A stretch of 64,000 nt of DNA from JANLYC01 sp963750495 (GTDB lineage Bacteria > Actinomycetota > Actinomycetes > Propionibacteriales > Nocardioidaceae), in the NCBI GenBank assembly GCA_963750495.1, contig CAVVQV010000004.1, positions 434,001 to 498,000 of the forward strand. Direction: 5' to 3'. Position 1 is the stretch's first letter; each line of letters starts with the position of its first letter. The translations under genes and the position numbers were made by a program. A model generated the notes under the pieces. That model did no database searches and was not told the origin of the DNA. It saw only the letters and a program-made list of their open reading frames with translations. This document shows positions 33,712-42,807 of this stretch, one piece after another.

Positions 33712-34464
33712 TCAGCCACTCGTAACGCTCGCGTCAGAGAAGTAGCCGTTGTACCAGTCCCCGCCCTCGGCCTTGGCCCCCAGCACAAGGGAGGCCGTGT
33801 TCGACACGCTGCCCAGCGACGGGACCGACTTCGTCACCGGTGCCAGGGCATCGACATACATGGTCACTCCCGTGCTGGTCTTGCTGCACGTGATCGTGTG
33901 CGTGTTGCCGTCGGTGAGGTTCGTCGTGCCCCGGATCGACGCGACCTTCTTCGCTGCGTCCTTGACCAGACACAACGCACGCGCCTTGCCGTTGGCCTGG
34001 ATGACCTCGACCTTGTACTCGCCGCCCTTGGTCGACGCGAGGCCCTTGCGCAGCAGGTCGTAGTCCCCACCGGAAGGCAGGCCGACCGAGGTCGAGAAGG
34101 TGACCGAGAACGAGAACGCGGCCGTTCCCGGGTTCAGCGACTCCGACGAAGGCACGAGAACGCGTGAGTTGACACCGTTGAACCAGTAGCCGGCGCCGTC
34201 ACCGCTCGTGTTCTCGGCCGTGCCGTTGTTGCCGTTTCCGGTCGCGTCGAACACTGTCGTGCCGGCCGTCTCGTCCAGCAGCCACCGAGCGCGGTCCGTC
34301 GCTGCGGATCCGGGAAGGGCCAGCGTGGTCACCGAGGCAGCGGCCCCCAGCAATCCTGCGACGCCCACGACACCGGCTCGGTTCAATGATCGTGAAGCGC
34401 CGGGGAGACGAGCGCTCGGAGTATGACGCCGGGAGCCAACGTGCCGCCCGTGATACCTGGCCAT
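33712..34464 (-). CDS. Secreted LamG-like (concanavalin A-fold) protein
   Basis: A 250-residue secreted protein: a basic N terminus and hydrophobic segment (VVGVAGLLGAAASVTTLALP, about residues 32-51) form a signal peptide, then a LamG/concanavalin-like domain (RWLLDETAGTTVFDATGNGN, later FSFSVTFSTS and YVDALAPVT). Such domains bind carbohydrates. It ends with the fold itself, with no catalytic module visible. It lies at the edge of the polysaccharide locus. Confidence 0.82.
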   Translation of the reverse strand: MARYHGRHVGSRRHTPSARLPGASRSLNRAGVVGVAGLLGAAASVTTLALPGSAATDRARWLLDETAGTTVFDATGNGNNGTAENTSGDGAGYWFNGVNSRVLVPSSESLNPGTAAFSFSVTFSTSVGLPSGGDYDLLRKGLASTKGGEYKVEVIQANGKARALCLVKDAAKKVASIRGTTNLTDGNTHTITCSKTSTGVTMYVDALAPVTKSVPSLGSVSNTASLVLGAKAEGGDWYNGYFSDASVTSG

Positions 34465-34608
34465 GACCCCACCTCACCCAGAACGCCGAGGACCTCGGCG
34501 GCACAACAAACCTCCCGGAGGCTAGCCGTGAGAAGACCTCGTGGCCAGGCCTCGGAAGGAGCCATGACGCAGCGCGTGCGGGCGACGTCAGAGCGTCGAC
34601 ACCAAAGG

Positions 34609-35673
34609 TCACGAAGGGGGTGAAGCTGTCCAGCCGGTGCGCAGTCTGGTGATCAGCCCTGTCCAGAATCCGAGACCCCACCCCACGTGCATGGCCAGGA
34701 AGGCCCCGGGAACGTGGACCGCGTCCTGGCCGGCATCCAACCTGCCCCCCACGCGGACAGAAGCAGCCGTGAGGGCAGCGACATAGGGACTCGCCATCGC
34801 CATGCCTCGCCGTGGTCGGCGTAGCGCGACCAGTCCGGCCAGCCCGAGCCAGGCCACCAACGCGGGCGCAGCCGCATGTCTCGCCTTCATCGACGTGGGA
34901 TGGAGGACAGCGACGTCTGCCTTGCCCCGGCCGTACCGCACGTACTGTCGGTAGAGATCCGGAACCGACTGGCGGCACTCCCACTCGATCACGATCTGGG
35001 GATCGAGGAGCAGACGCTCGCCGGCCTGCCGGACGCGGTAGTCGAGCTCGTAGTCCTCGTTGGCGACCAACCGCTCGTCCCAGCCGCCGAGCTTGCGCAC
35101 CAGATCGACCGGGTACGCCCCGAACGGCAGGTGGTCGACCTCCTCGACGGCCGTCGCGTAGTGGTACTTCGAGTTGCCCACGCCGAAGCGGCTCGCCATC
35201 ACCGCCGCGATCGCCCGACCCGCTGCGGTCACTCCGACACCGTCCTTGCGTCCGCCGACCCCGCCCCAGTCGCCTTCTTGCAGACGGGCCACCAGCTGGG
35301 CGACGTACGTCGGCCCTACGGTGCAGTGCGCGTCCACCCGGACCAGCAAGCTGCCCCGGGCCGTGGCCAGTGCCAGGTTGAGCGAGGACGGAATGTGCGG
35401 GCGAGGGTTGGACAACATCTCGATGCGCGGATCGGCCGCCATGCGGGCCTGGATGATCTCCGACGTGCGGTCCGTCGACCCGCCTTCGACCACGACGATC
35501 TGCAAGTGGCGATAGGTCTGGCCGCTGACCGAGTCGAGGGCCGGACCGATGGACGCCTCTTCGTTGCGCGCCGGGATGATCACGGTGACCAGGTCTTGCC
35601 CGAGGTCGTCAACGCGGTCATCTGGTGCCGCTGCCTTGGCCACATCCCCACCTTTGTCGGCTCGCGGAGTCAC
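34609..35673 (-). CDS. Family 2 glycosyltransferase
   Basis: A 354-residue GT2 enzyme: VTVIIPARNEEASIGPALDS is the nucleotide-binding start, EGGSTDRTSEII follows, RVDAHCTVGP supplies the DxD-like Asp, and NEDYELDYR is the acceptor-side ED motif. Two C-terminal membrane segments suggest membrane attachment, as in ExoA-like succinoglycan transferases. It adds a sugar to a lipid-linked glycan, probably that of the adjacent locus. A GTG at 35646 is a possible alternative start. It is divergent from the secreted protein gene at 35962. Confidence 0.9.
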   Translation of the reverse strand: MTPRADKGGDVAKAAAPDDRVDDLGQDLVTVIIPARNEEASIGPALDSVSGQTYRHLQIVVVEGGSTDRTSEIIQARMAADPRIEMLSNPRPHIPSSLNLALATARGSLLVRVDAHCTVGPTYVAQLVARLQEGDWGGVGGRKDGVGVTAAGRAIAAVMASRFGVGNSKYHYATAVEEVDHLPFGAYPVDLVRKLGGWDERLVANEDYELDYRVRQAGERLLLDPQIVIEWECRQSVPDLYRQYVRYGRGKADVAVLHPTSMKARHAAAPALVAWLGLAGLVALRRPRRGMAMASPYVAALTAASVRVGGRLDAGQDAVHVPGAFLAMHVGWGLGFWTGLITRLRTGWTASPPS

Positions 35674-35961
35674 GAAGCAGACAAGTTAGCGCACCACGGT
35701 CGACCAATCGGCCGAGTCCGTGACATTGGTGGCGGCTCTGATCGACGGTGGTGTAGTCACGTTGCGCACGTCGACGGCGCCACCGGTGCGCTCCTCATGG
35801 CCAGATTGGGCGGGTTCACGACGTACCTCCATCGTCCCTTCGGCCAAAGTCCACCGGCAGACGACCTATCTGAGCGTGACGTGGCTTACGGTAACGAATT
35901 GATTACGTAGTGTCATCTTCCTGTCACCGGCCTGCACCCGGCCCCTACCCGGAGGAATGCG

Positions 35962-37071
35962 ATGAGCACACAGCACCGACACGAGCCAAGCCACCGGACC
36001 ACGCGCACCATGACCCGCCGCGACATCCTCGGCGCCGGAGTCGCCGCAGCCGCCCTCGGCGCCGGCACCGTGATCGCCGGACCTGCCTTGGGGGCCAAGA
36101 AGCGCCGTCGCAAGCCTGTCCCCAAGCCGCCGCTCCCCACCCCGCGCATACCACCCCGCTCGGCGTCGGCGCCGTTCCTGGCATACACCGACACCTCGTA
36201 CTTCCGTGCCCCGGCCCTCGGCCTGCCAGTCGACGCCGCCCGCACGCAGCAGTTCCGGGACTTCATGAGCAAGCACCCAGACCAACGCTCCTTCCCCCAC
36301 CCACGCATCAACGGCACGGACACGAACCGCTGGGGAACGACGTACGCGATGGGAACCAACGCAGACCCGGTGTGGAAGCTCACGGGCTCCATCAACCCGT
36401 TCTGCACGACGTTGGCCACGACGGGGTTCCGCGCTCCGGAGTGGCTCGGTGCAGTCCTGAGCGGCACGTCCGACAGCCCGTTCTGCGTGATCGACCAGGC
36501 CTCCGGATTCACCGTCTTCGGCACGAAGGCACGCGTCGTCGCCCCGCACACCATTTCGGTGTCGTCGGCCGGAATCACCTATCACGGCAGCAACGGCCTG
36601 CACCGCAGCGATCCCTTGTCCAACGAGAAGCGCAACTTCACCAGCCGCGGTCGGATCTCGGAGGCCATGGTGATCAGGGCTGACCTGGTCAATTACGGCA
36701 TCGCGAACGACACCGACCTCGGTCACGTCCTGCACATGTTCCTGGTCGAGACGAGAACCGCTGACGGGTTCTGTCATCCGATGGTCGGCTGCGAAGGGGG
36801 CAAGAACGGCTTCGGTGCAGAAGGCGAGCGGATCGCCATCGACCCCTCCGTCGACGTCACGAGTCTCGGGCTGAGCAAGGCCGGCCTCGTCATCGCCCGG
36901 ACGCTGCAGAACTACGGCTGCTACTTCGGCGACAACTCCGGCTCCTCGTCGGCGCTCAAGGCAGAGCAGGAGAGCGCCTCCCACCCGGTGTGGAACAAGC
37001 TCCTCTCCCGCGACAGCCTGGCTGGGTTGCGCTGGGATCATTTCGTGGTGCTCAGCCGACCAGGGACCTGA
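35962..37071 (+). CDS. Secreted protein of unknown function, paralogue A (Tat-type signal)
   Basis: A 369-residue protein with a twin-arginine signal (TMTRRDILGAGVAAAALGAG) and a basic Lys/Arg/Pro linker. The mature part shares motifs with the proteins at 39134 and 55463: an N-terminal aromatic segment TSYFRAPAL, and the C-terminal IDPSVDVTSL followed by LVIARTLQNYGCYFGDNSG, ending SRDSLAGLRWDHFVVL. The function is not recognised; a surface enzyme acting on the local polysaccharide is inferred. A GAGG ribosome site precedes the ATG. A terminator follows, then a sulfotransferase gene. Confidence 0.82.
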   Translation: MSTQHRHEPSHRTTRTMTRRDILGAGVAAAALGAGTVIAGPALGAKKRRRKPVPKPPLPTPRIPPRSASAPFLAYTDTSYFRAPALGLPVDAARTQQFRDFMSKHPDQRSFPHPRINGTDTNRWGTTYAMGTNADPVWKLTGSINPFCTTLATTGFRAPEWLGAVLSGTSDSPFCVIDQASGFTVFGTKARVVAPHTISVSSAGITYHGSNGLHRSDPLSNEKRNFTSRGRISEAMVIRADLVNYGIANDTDLGHVLHMFLVETRTADGFCHPMVGCEGGKNGFGAEGERIAIDPSVDVTSLGLSKAGLVIARTLQNYGCYFGDNSGSSSALKAEQESASHPVWNKLLSRDSLAGLRWDHFVVLSRPGT

Positions 37072-37093
37072 CCGGCGACCTCGACCCGCGAGC

Positions 37094-37125
37094 TGACCCG
37101 GCAGGAAAGCCGTCCTGCCGGGTCA
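37094..37125 (+). terminator. Terminator hairpin after secreted protein A
   Basis: TGACCCGGCAGGA is mirrored exactly at 37113-37125 with a 6-base loop, 22 bp after the stop. No T-tract follows, as is common in high-GC actinobacteria. Confidence 0.8.
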
Positions 37126-37196
37126 GGCATCGGGTGAACGGCCAAGATTTCGCGAGTGTCCCCATGTGCACCAGGGGTTGCAGATACCGTGGCCCG

Positions 37197-37967
37197 GTGA
37201 ACGCCCGGAACCAGCTCGACCGGCTTCGTCACCACGTACGTCGCCCGCTCGCCAAGACGCCGTACGTGTGGGACGCGGCCATGGCCCTGCGCGGCAGCAA
37301 GCGCTCGACCCTGGCACGTCCCGGCACGGCGCTGGTCATGGACGGCTTCCTCCGGTCCGGCAACACCTTCAGCGTTGCCGCGTTCGCCATCGCGAACGGT
37401 GACCAGCTCCACGTCGGGCGCCATCTTCACGGGGCTCCGCACATCCTCCGAGCGGCCCGCCTCGGTGTGCCGGCCGTGGTGCTGATCCGGCGGCCGGCCG
37501 ACGCGGTCTCGTCCTACCTGATCCGACGCCCGTCCCTGACACCGGACGACGCACTGCTGGAGTACCTGGACTTCTACCGAACCTGCTGGCGAGTCCGGGA
37601 CCACTTCGTCGTCGGGTTGTTCGATGACGTGGTCGAGGACTTCGGTCGAGTCGTCAGGGCCGTCAACGAGAAGTTCGGTACGGACTTCACGCCGTACGAA
37701 CCAACTCCGGACAACGACGCCAAGGCGTTCGAGCTGGTCGAGCAGATGAACCGACTCGAGTGCCGCGGCGAGGTTGTGGAGACCCACGTCGGACGGCCGT
37801 CCGCACAACGCGACGCACGCAAACAGGAGATCGCCACGTTGATGAAGGCACCGAAGACCGTAGGGCTGCTCGCGCACGCCGACAGCTGGTACCGGCGCTA
37901 CGCCGACCTGTCGCACACGAGTCAGGGTCCGCAGGGTCGTTCGACGCCGGACCAAGGTGCGGCATGA
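37197..37967 (+). CDS. Sulfotransferase-like protein 1
   Basis: A 256-residue P-loop sulfotransferase-fold protein. DGFLRSGNTFSVAAFAIANG near residue 44 matches the 5'-phosphosulfate loop, and VLIRRPADAVSSYLIRR near residue 90 the 3'-phosphate-binding segment. It would transfer sulfate from PAPS to a sugar hydroxyl; other acceptors cannot be excluded. The GTG at 37197 is chosen to keep the loop at the normal distance. It overlaps the glycosyltransferase gene by 4 bp (ATGA), tying it to glycan synthesis. Confidence 0.82.
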   Translation: MNARNQLDRLRHHVRRPLAKTPYVWDAAMALRGSKRSTLARPGTALVMDGFLRSGNTFSVAAFAIANGDQLHVGRHLHGAPHILRAARLGVPAVVLIRRPADAVSSYLIRRPSLTPDDALLEYLDFYRTCWRVRDHFVVGLFDDVVEDFGRVVRAVNEKFGTDFTPYEPTPDNDAKAFELVEQMNRLECRGEVVETHVGRPSAQRDARKQEIATLMKAPKTVGLLAHADSWYRRYADLSHTSQGPQGRSTPDQGAA

Positions 37968-39034
37968 AGCGCGTTCTCTTGGTGGGCAAAGGTTTTCCGG
38001 ACCGCGGCGGGATCCCCACATTCCTCACCATGATGCAGTCCGGCGACCTGACGGAGCAGTACGAGCTGACCTTCCTCAACGTCGCTCACTCGGCCGCTCC
38101 CGAGGGCGGTGAGGTGACGACCGGCAACATCGTCCGGACCCTGCGCGACGCGCGTGCGGTGTTCGCCCAGGCCAAGCAGCACGACATCGTGCACATCCAC
38201 TCTGCGCTGGCGCCGGCCGTGACAGTCGCCCGCGCCGGCCTGCTCGCCCTGGCTGGTCGGCTGCGCGGGAGCGCGGTGATCATGCATGCACACGGCGGCA
38301 ACATCGAGACCTGGCTGACCACTCCCCTGCGCCGCGCACTCATGCGGCTCGCCATGCTTCCGGCCAACCGCGTGGTCGCGGTGTGGACGGCCGGCGAACG
38401 TGCCCTGGCCGCGTCGATCGGTCCGAACAAGGTGCGGCTGATCGACAACGGCGTCGACTGCGGGCGCTACGCCGACCCCGAGCCGCCCCACGATCCGCCA
38501 CGGGTGCTGTACGTAGGCCTGCTGACACCACGCAAGGGCGTGCTGGACCTCATCGAGGCGTCGCGCATGCTGCAGGCCGACGGGCTCGAGCACGAGCTCC
38601 GCCTCGTCGGCGGGACGCCGGACGAAGGTCCCGCCGCTGCAGAGCCGGTCATCGCCGCCGCCGAGGGCGTGGCCACGTTGCTCGGAACACGGCCGCCCGA
38701 GGAGATGCCTTCGGCGTACGCCGAGGCCGACATCTTCTGCCTTCCCTCGTGGTGGGAGGCCATGCCGCTGTCGGTCCTGGAGGCCATGGCTGCCGGCCTG
38801 CCCATCGTCGCCAGCGACGTCGGAGACGTCTCGCGGTTGGTCAGCGAGGACTGCGGGTATGTCGTCCCGGTGAAGTCGCCGGGTCGGATCGCCGACGCGC
38901 TGCGCAAGCTGATCGAGAACGTCGACGAACGACGTCGCATGGGCACTGCGGCGCGAGACCGCGCGCGTTCGACATTCTCGAGCTCGGCGACGGACGAAGC
39001 CATCGCCGACCTGTACTCCGAAGTCCTGACATAA
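37964..39034 (+). CDS. Family 4 glycosyltransferase
   Basis: A 356-residue GT-B retaining glycosyltransferase. The N-terminal domain has VGKGFPDRGGIPTFL, the C-terminal Glycos_transf_1 domain starts at VLYVGLLTPRKGVLDLIEA, and the nucleotide-sugar motif ends with FCLPSWWEAMPLSVLEAMAA (an E-x7-E motif). It is translationally coupled to sulfotransferase 1. It probably adds one sugar to the lipid-linked repeat unit in the cytoplasm. Confidence 0.92.
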   Translation: MKRVLLVGKGFPDRGGIPTFLTMMQSGDLTEQYELTFLNVAHSAAPEGGEVTTGNIVRTLRDARAVFAQAKQHDIVHIHSALAPAVTVARAGLLALAGRLRGSAVIMHAHGGNIETWLTTPLRRALMRLAMLPANRVVAVWTAGERALAASIGPNKVRLIDNGVDCGRYADPEPPHDPPRVLYVGLLTPRKGVLDLIEASRMLQADGLEHELRLVGGTPDEGPAAAEPVIAAAEGVATLLGTRPPEEMPSAYAEADIFCLPSWWEAMPLSVLEAMAAGLPIVASDVGDVSRLVSEDCGYVVPVKSPGRIADALRKLIENVDERRRMGTAARDRARSTFSSSATDEAIADLYSEVLT

Positions 39035-39133
39035 GGGGCGATGGGCCCGGGCGCGACAACTCTCCCAATGCCTGACAGGACAGAGGGACGCCGTTAACGT
39101 GCCAGGGTCCTTACCCCCGATCCAGGACCTGAT

Positions 39134-40126
39134 ATGCCTTTGAGCCAACCGAGGCGAGCTGCACGCATCGCCACCATCTCAGCAATCTCTCTCCTCGCGG
39201 GGGCGGCGCTTATCGCCCCCGCGACCACCACGGCCAACGCCGACAGCGCCAAGGCCGACAAACAAGCCACGACAAGTACCGCCAAGACCACTACCAGCAA
39301 GGCGGGGTCGGCCCGACCCTTCCGGAGCACGTCGTACTGGAACAGGCCGCTCGGCCGTGCTCCTCGCGACTCGAGCAGCCGCGCCTTCATCCGTGACGCC
39401 ACAGAAGCAAGCGGCTCACACATGAACCTGGTGCTGGGCGACTGGGGCATGCCGGTCTACCATTCCGGTGCCGGCGACCCGGTCTACCGCATCAAGAGCG
39501 GACCCGGCTGGGTGCGGGTACATATCCCCAGGGGCGCCCGACACATGCCCACCTCCGACGCCGCCATGGTCGTCATCGACCGATCCTCACACCAAGTCGT
39601 CGGCCTCGGCGGAGCGCGCTTCTCGAAGAAGGCCGGCTGGTCTGCCTCGGGGGTCTCGCGCTACCTGTCGCGCAGCAACGGAATCGCCGGCGGTCTGCCC
39701 GGCGGGCTCAAGGCCAACTACGGCCACCGCGGCCTCCCCGGGTCCGTCCAGGCTGTGACCCGCGCCGAGATCAGCCGCGGCGTCATCCGGCACCGGCTCG
39801 AGGTCTACTGGCACGAGACCAAGAGCGGTCGCGCCTACTTCCCGATGACGCAGTCGGAGTCGGGCAAGCACGGCGTGGTCCCCGAGGGCATGGTCATCCG
39901 GATCAAGCCGTCGGTGAACCTCAAAGCCATGAAGCTGTCGCGGGGTGCCTACGTCATCGCACGCGCCCTGCAGCGCTACGGGGCCGTTGTCGGTGACAAC
40001 TCGGGCCAGGGCAACAGCATCAAGGTCCAGGGCAACGCCAAGTGGGGCGGCATCCTCAACAAGGACTCGCTCCGCAAGATCAAGTGGAGTGACTACGTGT
40101 TCGTCCGCCGCGGCTACCGCCCCTGA
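39134..40126 (+). CDS. Secreted protein of unknown function, paralogue B (Sec signal)
   Basis: A 330-residue protein with a Sec-type signal (ARIATISAISLLAGAALIAP) and a Lys/Thr/Ala linker to about residue 56. Conserved with the paralogues: TSYWNRPLG near residue 60, DWGMPVYHSGAGDPVYRI near residue 100, and IRIKPSVNLKAM then YVIARALQRYGAVVGDNSG near residues 255-295, ending KDSLRKIKWSDYVFV. No catalytic family is recognised. Invariant Asp/Asn and Trp residues suggest an enzyme or carbohydrate binder. Next gene on the same strand: sulfotransferase 2. Confidence 0.82.
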   Translation: MPLSQPRRAARIATISAISLLAGAALIAPATTTANADSAKADKQATTSTAKTTTSKAGSARPFRSTSYWNRPLGRAPRDSSSRAFIRDATEASGSHMNLVLGDWGMPVYHSGAGDPVYRIKSGPGWVRVHIPRGARHMPTSDAAMVVIDRSSHQVVGLGGARFSKKAGWSASGVSRYLSRSNGIAGGLPGGLKANYGHRGLPGSVQAVTRAEISRGVIRHRLEVYWHETKSGRAYFPMTQSESGKHGVVPEGMVIRIKPSVNLKAMKLSRGAYVIARALQRYGAVVGDNSGQGNSIKVQGNAKWGGILNKDSLRKIKWSDYVFVRRGYRP

Positions 40127-40133
40127 TCGAACG

Positions 40134-40168
40134 CTGGGCCGACCGCAACGTCTGAGCGGTTGGCCCAG
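40134..40168 (+). terminator. Terminator hairpin after secreted protein B
   Basis: CTGGGCCGACCGC at 40134-40146 pairs with GCGGTTGGCCCAG at 40156-40168 with one G-U wobble, 8 bp after the stop. Confidence 0.75.
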
Positions 40169-40319
40169 GTGCGCACAAAGTGACCTCGAGGTTGCTCTGG
40201 GTGCGGGCTTTGAGCGGGCGGGTTCCGGCTGCCGGCTCTGAGGTTGCAGCGTTCCCGACAGTCCGTTACGTTTCTGGCCTGCGGCGGCGCCAATTCGTGG
40301 CTGCCCGAAAGGAACTCAC

Positions 40320-41288
40320 TTGCGCGACTACCCCGGAGTCGAGCCCCGAGCCGGTCTGCCGAACCTCATCGTCATCGGAGTGAGCAAGGCTGGCACGACG
40401 TCCTTGTTCGAGTACCTGGGGCAGCACCCAGCCGTCGGACTATCCGACCTGAAGGAGCTGAGGTACTTCACGCCGCTCCGGTACGGGGAACCGATCGGCA
40501 CCCTCGAGTCCTATGCGCGCCACTTCGCCGCGTGCCAGGAGAAACCGTATGCCGTCGAGGCGACACCGGGATACTTCTATGGAGGCTTGCCGACAGCCCG
40601 CGCGATGCACGAGATCTGCCCTTCCCTGAAGACCGTGCTGAGTCTGCGCGATCCCACAGACCGTTGCTGGTCGTGGTTCAGGTTCGTCAAAAGCCGACTG
40701 CGCATCCCCAAAGCTCTGACATTCGAGGACTACGTCGACCGGTGCGAGCAACTGCACCGAGAAGGCACCGATGGAGCGCTCGACAACCAGCCGTATTGGG
40801 GCCTCGGTGGTGGCTGCTACTCGAACTGGCTGGGTGCCTGGGATGACGTCTTCCAGGACGATCTCAAGATCGTCTTCTTCGACGACCTCGTCGACGACAC
40901 ACAGAACCTGATGCAGGAACTCTTCGGTTGGCTCGACCTTGACCCCGAGGAGGCGGGTGGGGTGGCTCGCGCGACTACTAACAAGACCGTGCAGTACAAG
41001 AACCGCGCGGTGCAGCGGCTCGCCGTATCCCTGAACCGTCGCGGGGAGCGATACTTCCGGCGCCACCCGCGGCTGAAGCGTGTTGTGCGACGGGGATACT
41101 ACCGGCTCAATGAGGCACCACCCGAGCCGCGCATGTCCGCGGCGATGCGCGACCGACTGCACGAGTTCTATGAGCCTTACAACGCCCGGTTGGCAGCCGA
41201 GGTCGCTAGTCGGGGCCTCAAGCTGCCCGATCGTTGGGGAGCCGCCCCCGCCGACGCGCTCGGTCCGCAGGACCGCAAGGCTTCGTGA
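40320..41288 (+). CDS. Sulfotransferase domain protein 2
   Basis: A 322-residue sulfotransferase: LIVIGVSKAGTTSLFEYLGQ at residue 16 is the PAPS 5'-phosphosulfate loop, LRDPTDRCWSWFRFV near residue 117 the 3'-phosphate segment, and SNWLGAWDDVF the later helix typical of heparan-sulfate-type sulfotransferases. The TTG at 40320 follows AAAGGA by 7 bases. It most probably sulfates a sugar of the exported polysaccharide. Confidence 0.9.
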   Translation: MRDYPGVEPRAGLPNLIVIGVSKAGTTSLFEYLGQHPAVGLSDLKELRYFTPLRYGEPIGTLESYARHFAACQEKPYAVEATPGYFYGGLPTARAMHEICPSLKTVLSLRDPTDRCWSWFRFVKSRLRIPKALTFEDYVDRCEQLHREGTDGALDNQPYWGLGGGCYSNWLGAWDDVFQDDLKIVFFDDLVDDTQNLMQELFGWLDLDPEEAGGVARATTNKTVQYKNRAVQRLAVSLNRRGERYFRRHPRLKRVVRRGYYRLNEAPPEPRMSAAMRDRLHEFYEPYNARLAAEVASRGLKLPDRWGAAPADALGPQDRKAS

Positions 41289-41407
41289 CGGCGCGATCCA
41301 GCGCCAACGTGCCCAGCACAGCCCGATCACGACCATAATGACCTGCATGACTTCGAGCGAGGGCGTGACAGTGAACAGCGCGCCGGAGCGTGACCAGGAG
41401 TTCCACC

Positions 41408-42502
41408 GTGCCGACGCGACCTGACGGACCTGTCTTCGTGGTCGGCTCCATGCGGTCGGGATCGACGATGCTTCGGTTGATCGTCGACAGCCACCCGCGT
41501 ATCGCGATCGGCGCCGAGACCGGGTTCATGGGTGCGGTGCTGGCGACCAAGCGAATCCCGAACTGGAAGTACGGCGACGAGTGGCACCAGCGGATCGAGT
41601 GGTCCGACGCCGAGCTCGATGACCGGATCCGCGCGTTCTACGACGGCATGTTCTCGCGGTATGCCACGGCTCGGGGAAAGGCACGATGGGGCGAGAAGAC
41701 ACCGTTCCACACCTCCCACATCGCCGCCATGGCCGATCTGTTCCCGACGAGCACCTTCGTCGGGATCGTCCGACATCCCGGAGCTGTAGCGGCATCCCTG
41801 CGCAAGAGTTTCCACTACACGTTCGAGGACGGCCTGTCGTACTGGTCGGCGACCAACCTCGACATGGTGCGAGCCGCCGGCGGGCTCGGTGATCGTTTCG
41901 CCATGTGCCGCTACGAGGATCTCGTCAGCTCGGGCGAACCGGTGCTGCGCGAGCTGATGGAGACGATCGGCGAGGAGTTCTCCACCAACTTGCTGCAGCA
42001 CCACGTCGTCCAGCGCGACCAGGGCGCGCCACGCGTCGTCGACGGCAGCACGAGCACGCGGGACCCGATCGACGCCACCCGGGCCGACCGGTGGGCCGAC
42101 GATGCCTCCGACGAGCGACCGCATCGCGTTGGAGGCCACCCGGGACCTTGCCGACTTCTTCGGCTACGCGGAAGCTTCGTCGGCCGAGCGCGCACCGATC
42201 AAGGGAGCTCGAGCGGACGGCGTTGGACCTGGACCGGCGACGACCTGGCCAGGCGCCGTAAGGAGTTCGCCGACCGGATCGACTTCGAGAGCCGGCCGCC
42301 GACACTGGCCATCGATGCAGACCCCGAGGAGCTGGCTCGCCGGCTCAGCCAGGTGGAGGCTGCCCTGTCGCGCACCCGGTCCCGGCGCGCCGTCCAGCTC
42401 GTCGACGCCGTCCGCCGGGCGCAGCGACAGCGGTCGTGGCAGGACGTCAAACGCGTCTGGCACATCGCCCGCGGGAAACGTCCTGACACACCGAGTCCGT
42501 GA
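41408..42502 (+). CDS. Sulfotransferase family protein 3 with an internally shifted reading frame
   Basis: The N-terminal part is a good sulfotransferase: VFVVGSMRSGSTMLRLIVDS, GEKTPFHTSHIAAMADLFPT and GIVRHPGAVAASLRKS. The GTG at 41408 follows AGGAG. From about 42100 to 42240 the open frame becomes Arg/Gly-rich, while family-like sequence appears in the other frames: SDRIALEATRDLADFFGYAE (frame +1), then ELERTALDLD (frame +2), after which the first frame resumes with DDLARRRKEFADRI. Three extra bases net one codon, so the frame stays open but about 45 residues are scrambled. Sequencing error or real damage are both possible. Confidence 0.8.
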   Translation: MPTRPDGPVFVVGSMRSGSTMLRLIVDSHPRIAIGAETGFMGAVLATKRIPNWKYGDEWHQRIEWSDAELDDRIRAFYDGMFSRYATARGKARWGEKTPFHTSHIAAMADLFPTSTFVGIVRHPGAVAASLRKSFHYTFEDGLSYWSATNLDMVRAAGGLGDRFAMCRYEDLVSSGEPVLRELMETIGEEFSTNLLQHHVVQRDQGAPRVVDGSTSTRDPIDATRADRWADDASDERPHRVGGHPGPCRLLRLRGSFVGRARTDQGSSSGRRWTWTGDDLARRRKEFADRIDFESRPPTLAIDADPEELARRLSQVEAALSRTRSRRAVQLVDAVRRAQRQRSWQDVKRVWHIARGKRPDTPSP

Positions 42503-42807
42503 TGCCCCGGAATCGCCGTGCCGGCGCCAACGGTTGAGCGCTTTGATGACGGGTGTCTGAATCGATATTCCAGAGCGTTATGACGTCATTACTTAATGTT
42601 ATTTCAGACCCCTTTTTCTTAAGCACAGGGTAAGACTGGAATGACCAACAGTGAGTGTTTTCTAACTGCATGCAAACGACCCCACACGCGTGGTTGTATT
42701 ACTTCATTCACGCGGCGGCGGACGGATGCCCACATGTGGTTCATGTGACGTTCACCTTTGGGGGGTGAAGCTCGACCCCGCCGCCCGAGTTTCGGGGAGG
42801 AACCGGG
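42503..42807 (+). promoter_or_regulatory. Intergenic region with AT-rich patch before the main polysaccharide operon
   Basis: 305 bp without a gene. Positions about 42555-42720 are markedly richer in A/T than the surroundings. They contain a perfect 10-bp palindrome ATGACGTCAT (42580-42589) and a T-run after GACCCC near 42608. A second small palindrome, CCACATGTGG, lies near 42731. This is the likely promoter and regulator-binding region for the operon starting at 42808; no certain -35/-10 pair is assigned. Confidence 0.5.

Noticed and set aside
34199..34984. A 261-codon minus-strand open frame between the LamG-like and GT2 genes
   Set aside because: It overlaps both better-supported genes and reads as Arg/Gly/Pro-rich shadow sequence.
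42102..42560. Separate small gene in the frame beginning MPPTSDRIALEATRD
   Set aside because: Its first 30 residues match the missing part of sulfotransferase 3, so it is a frameshift fragment rather than a gene.
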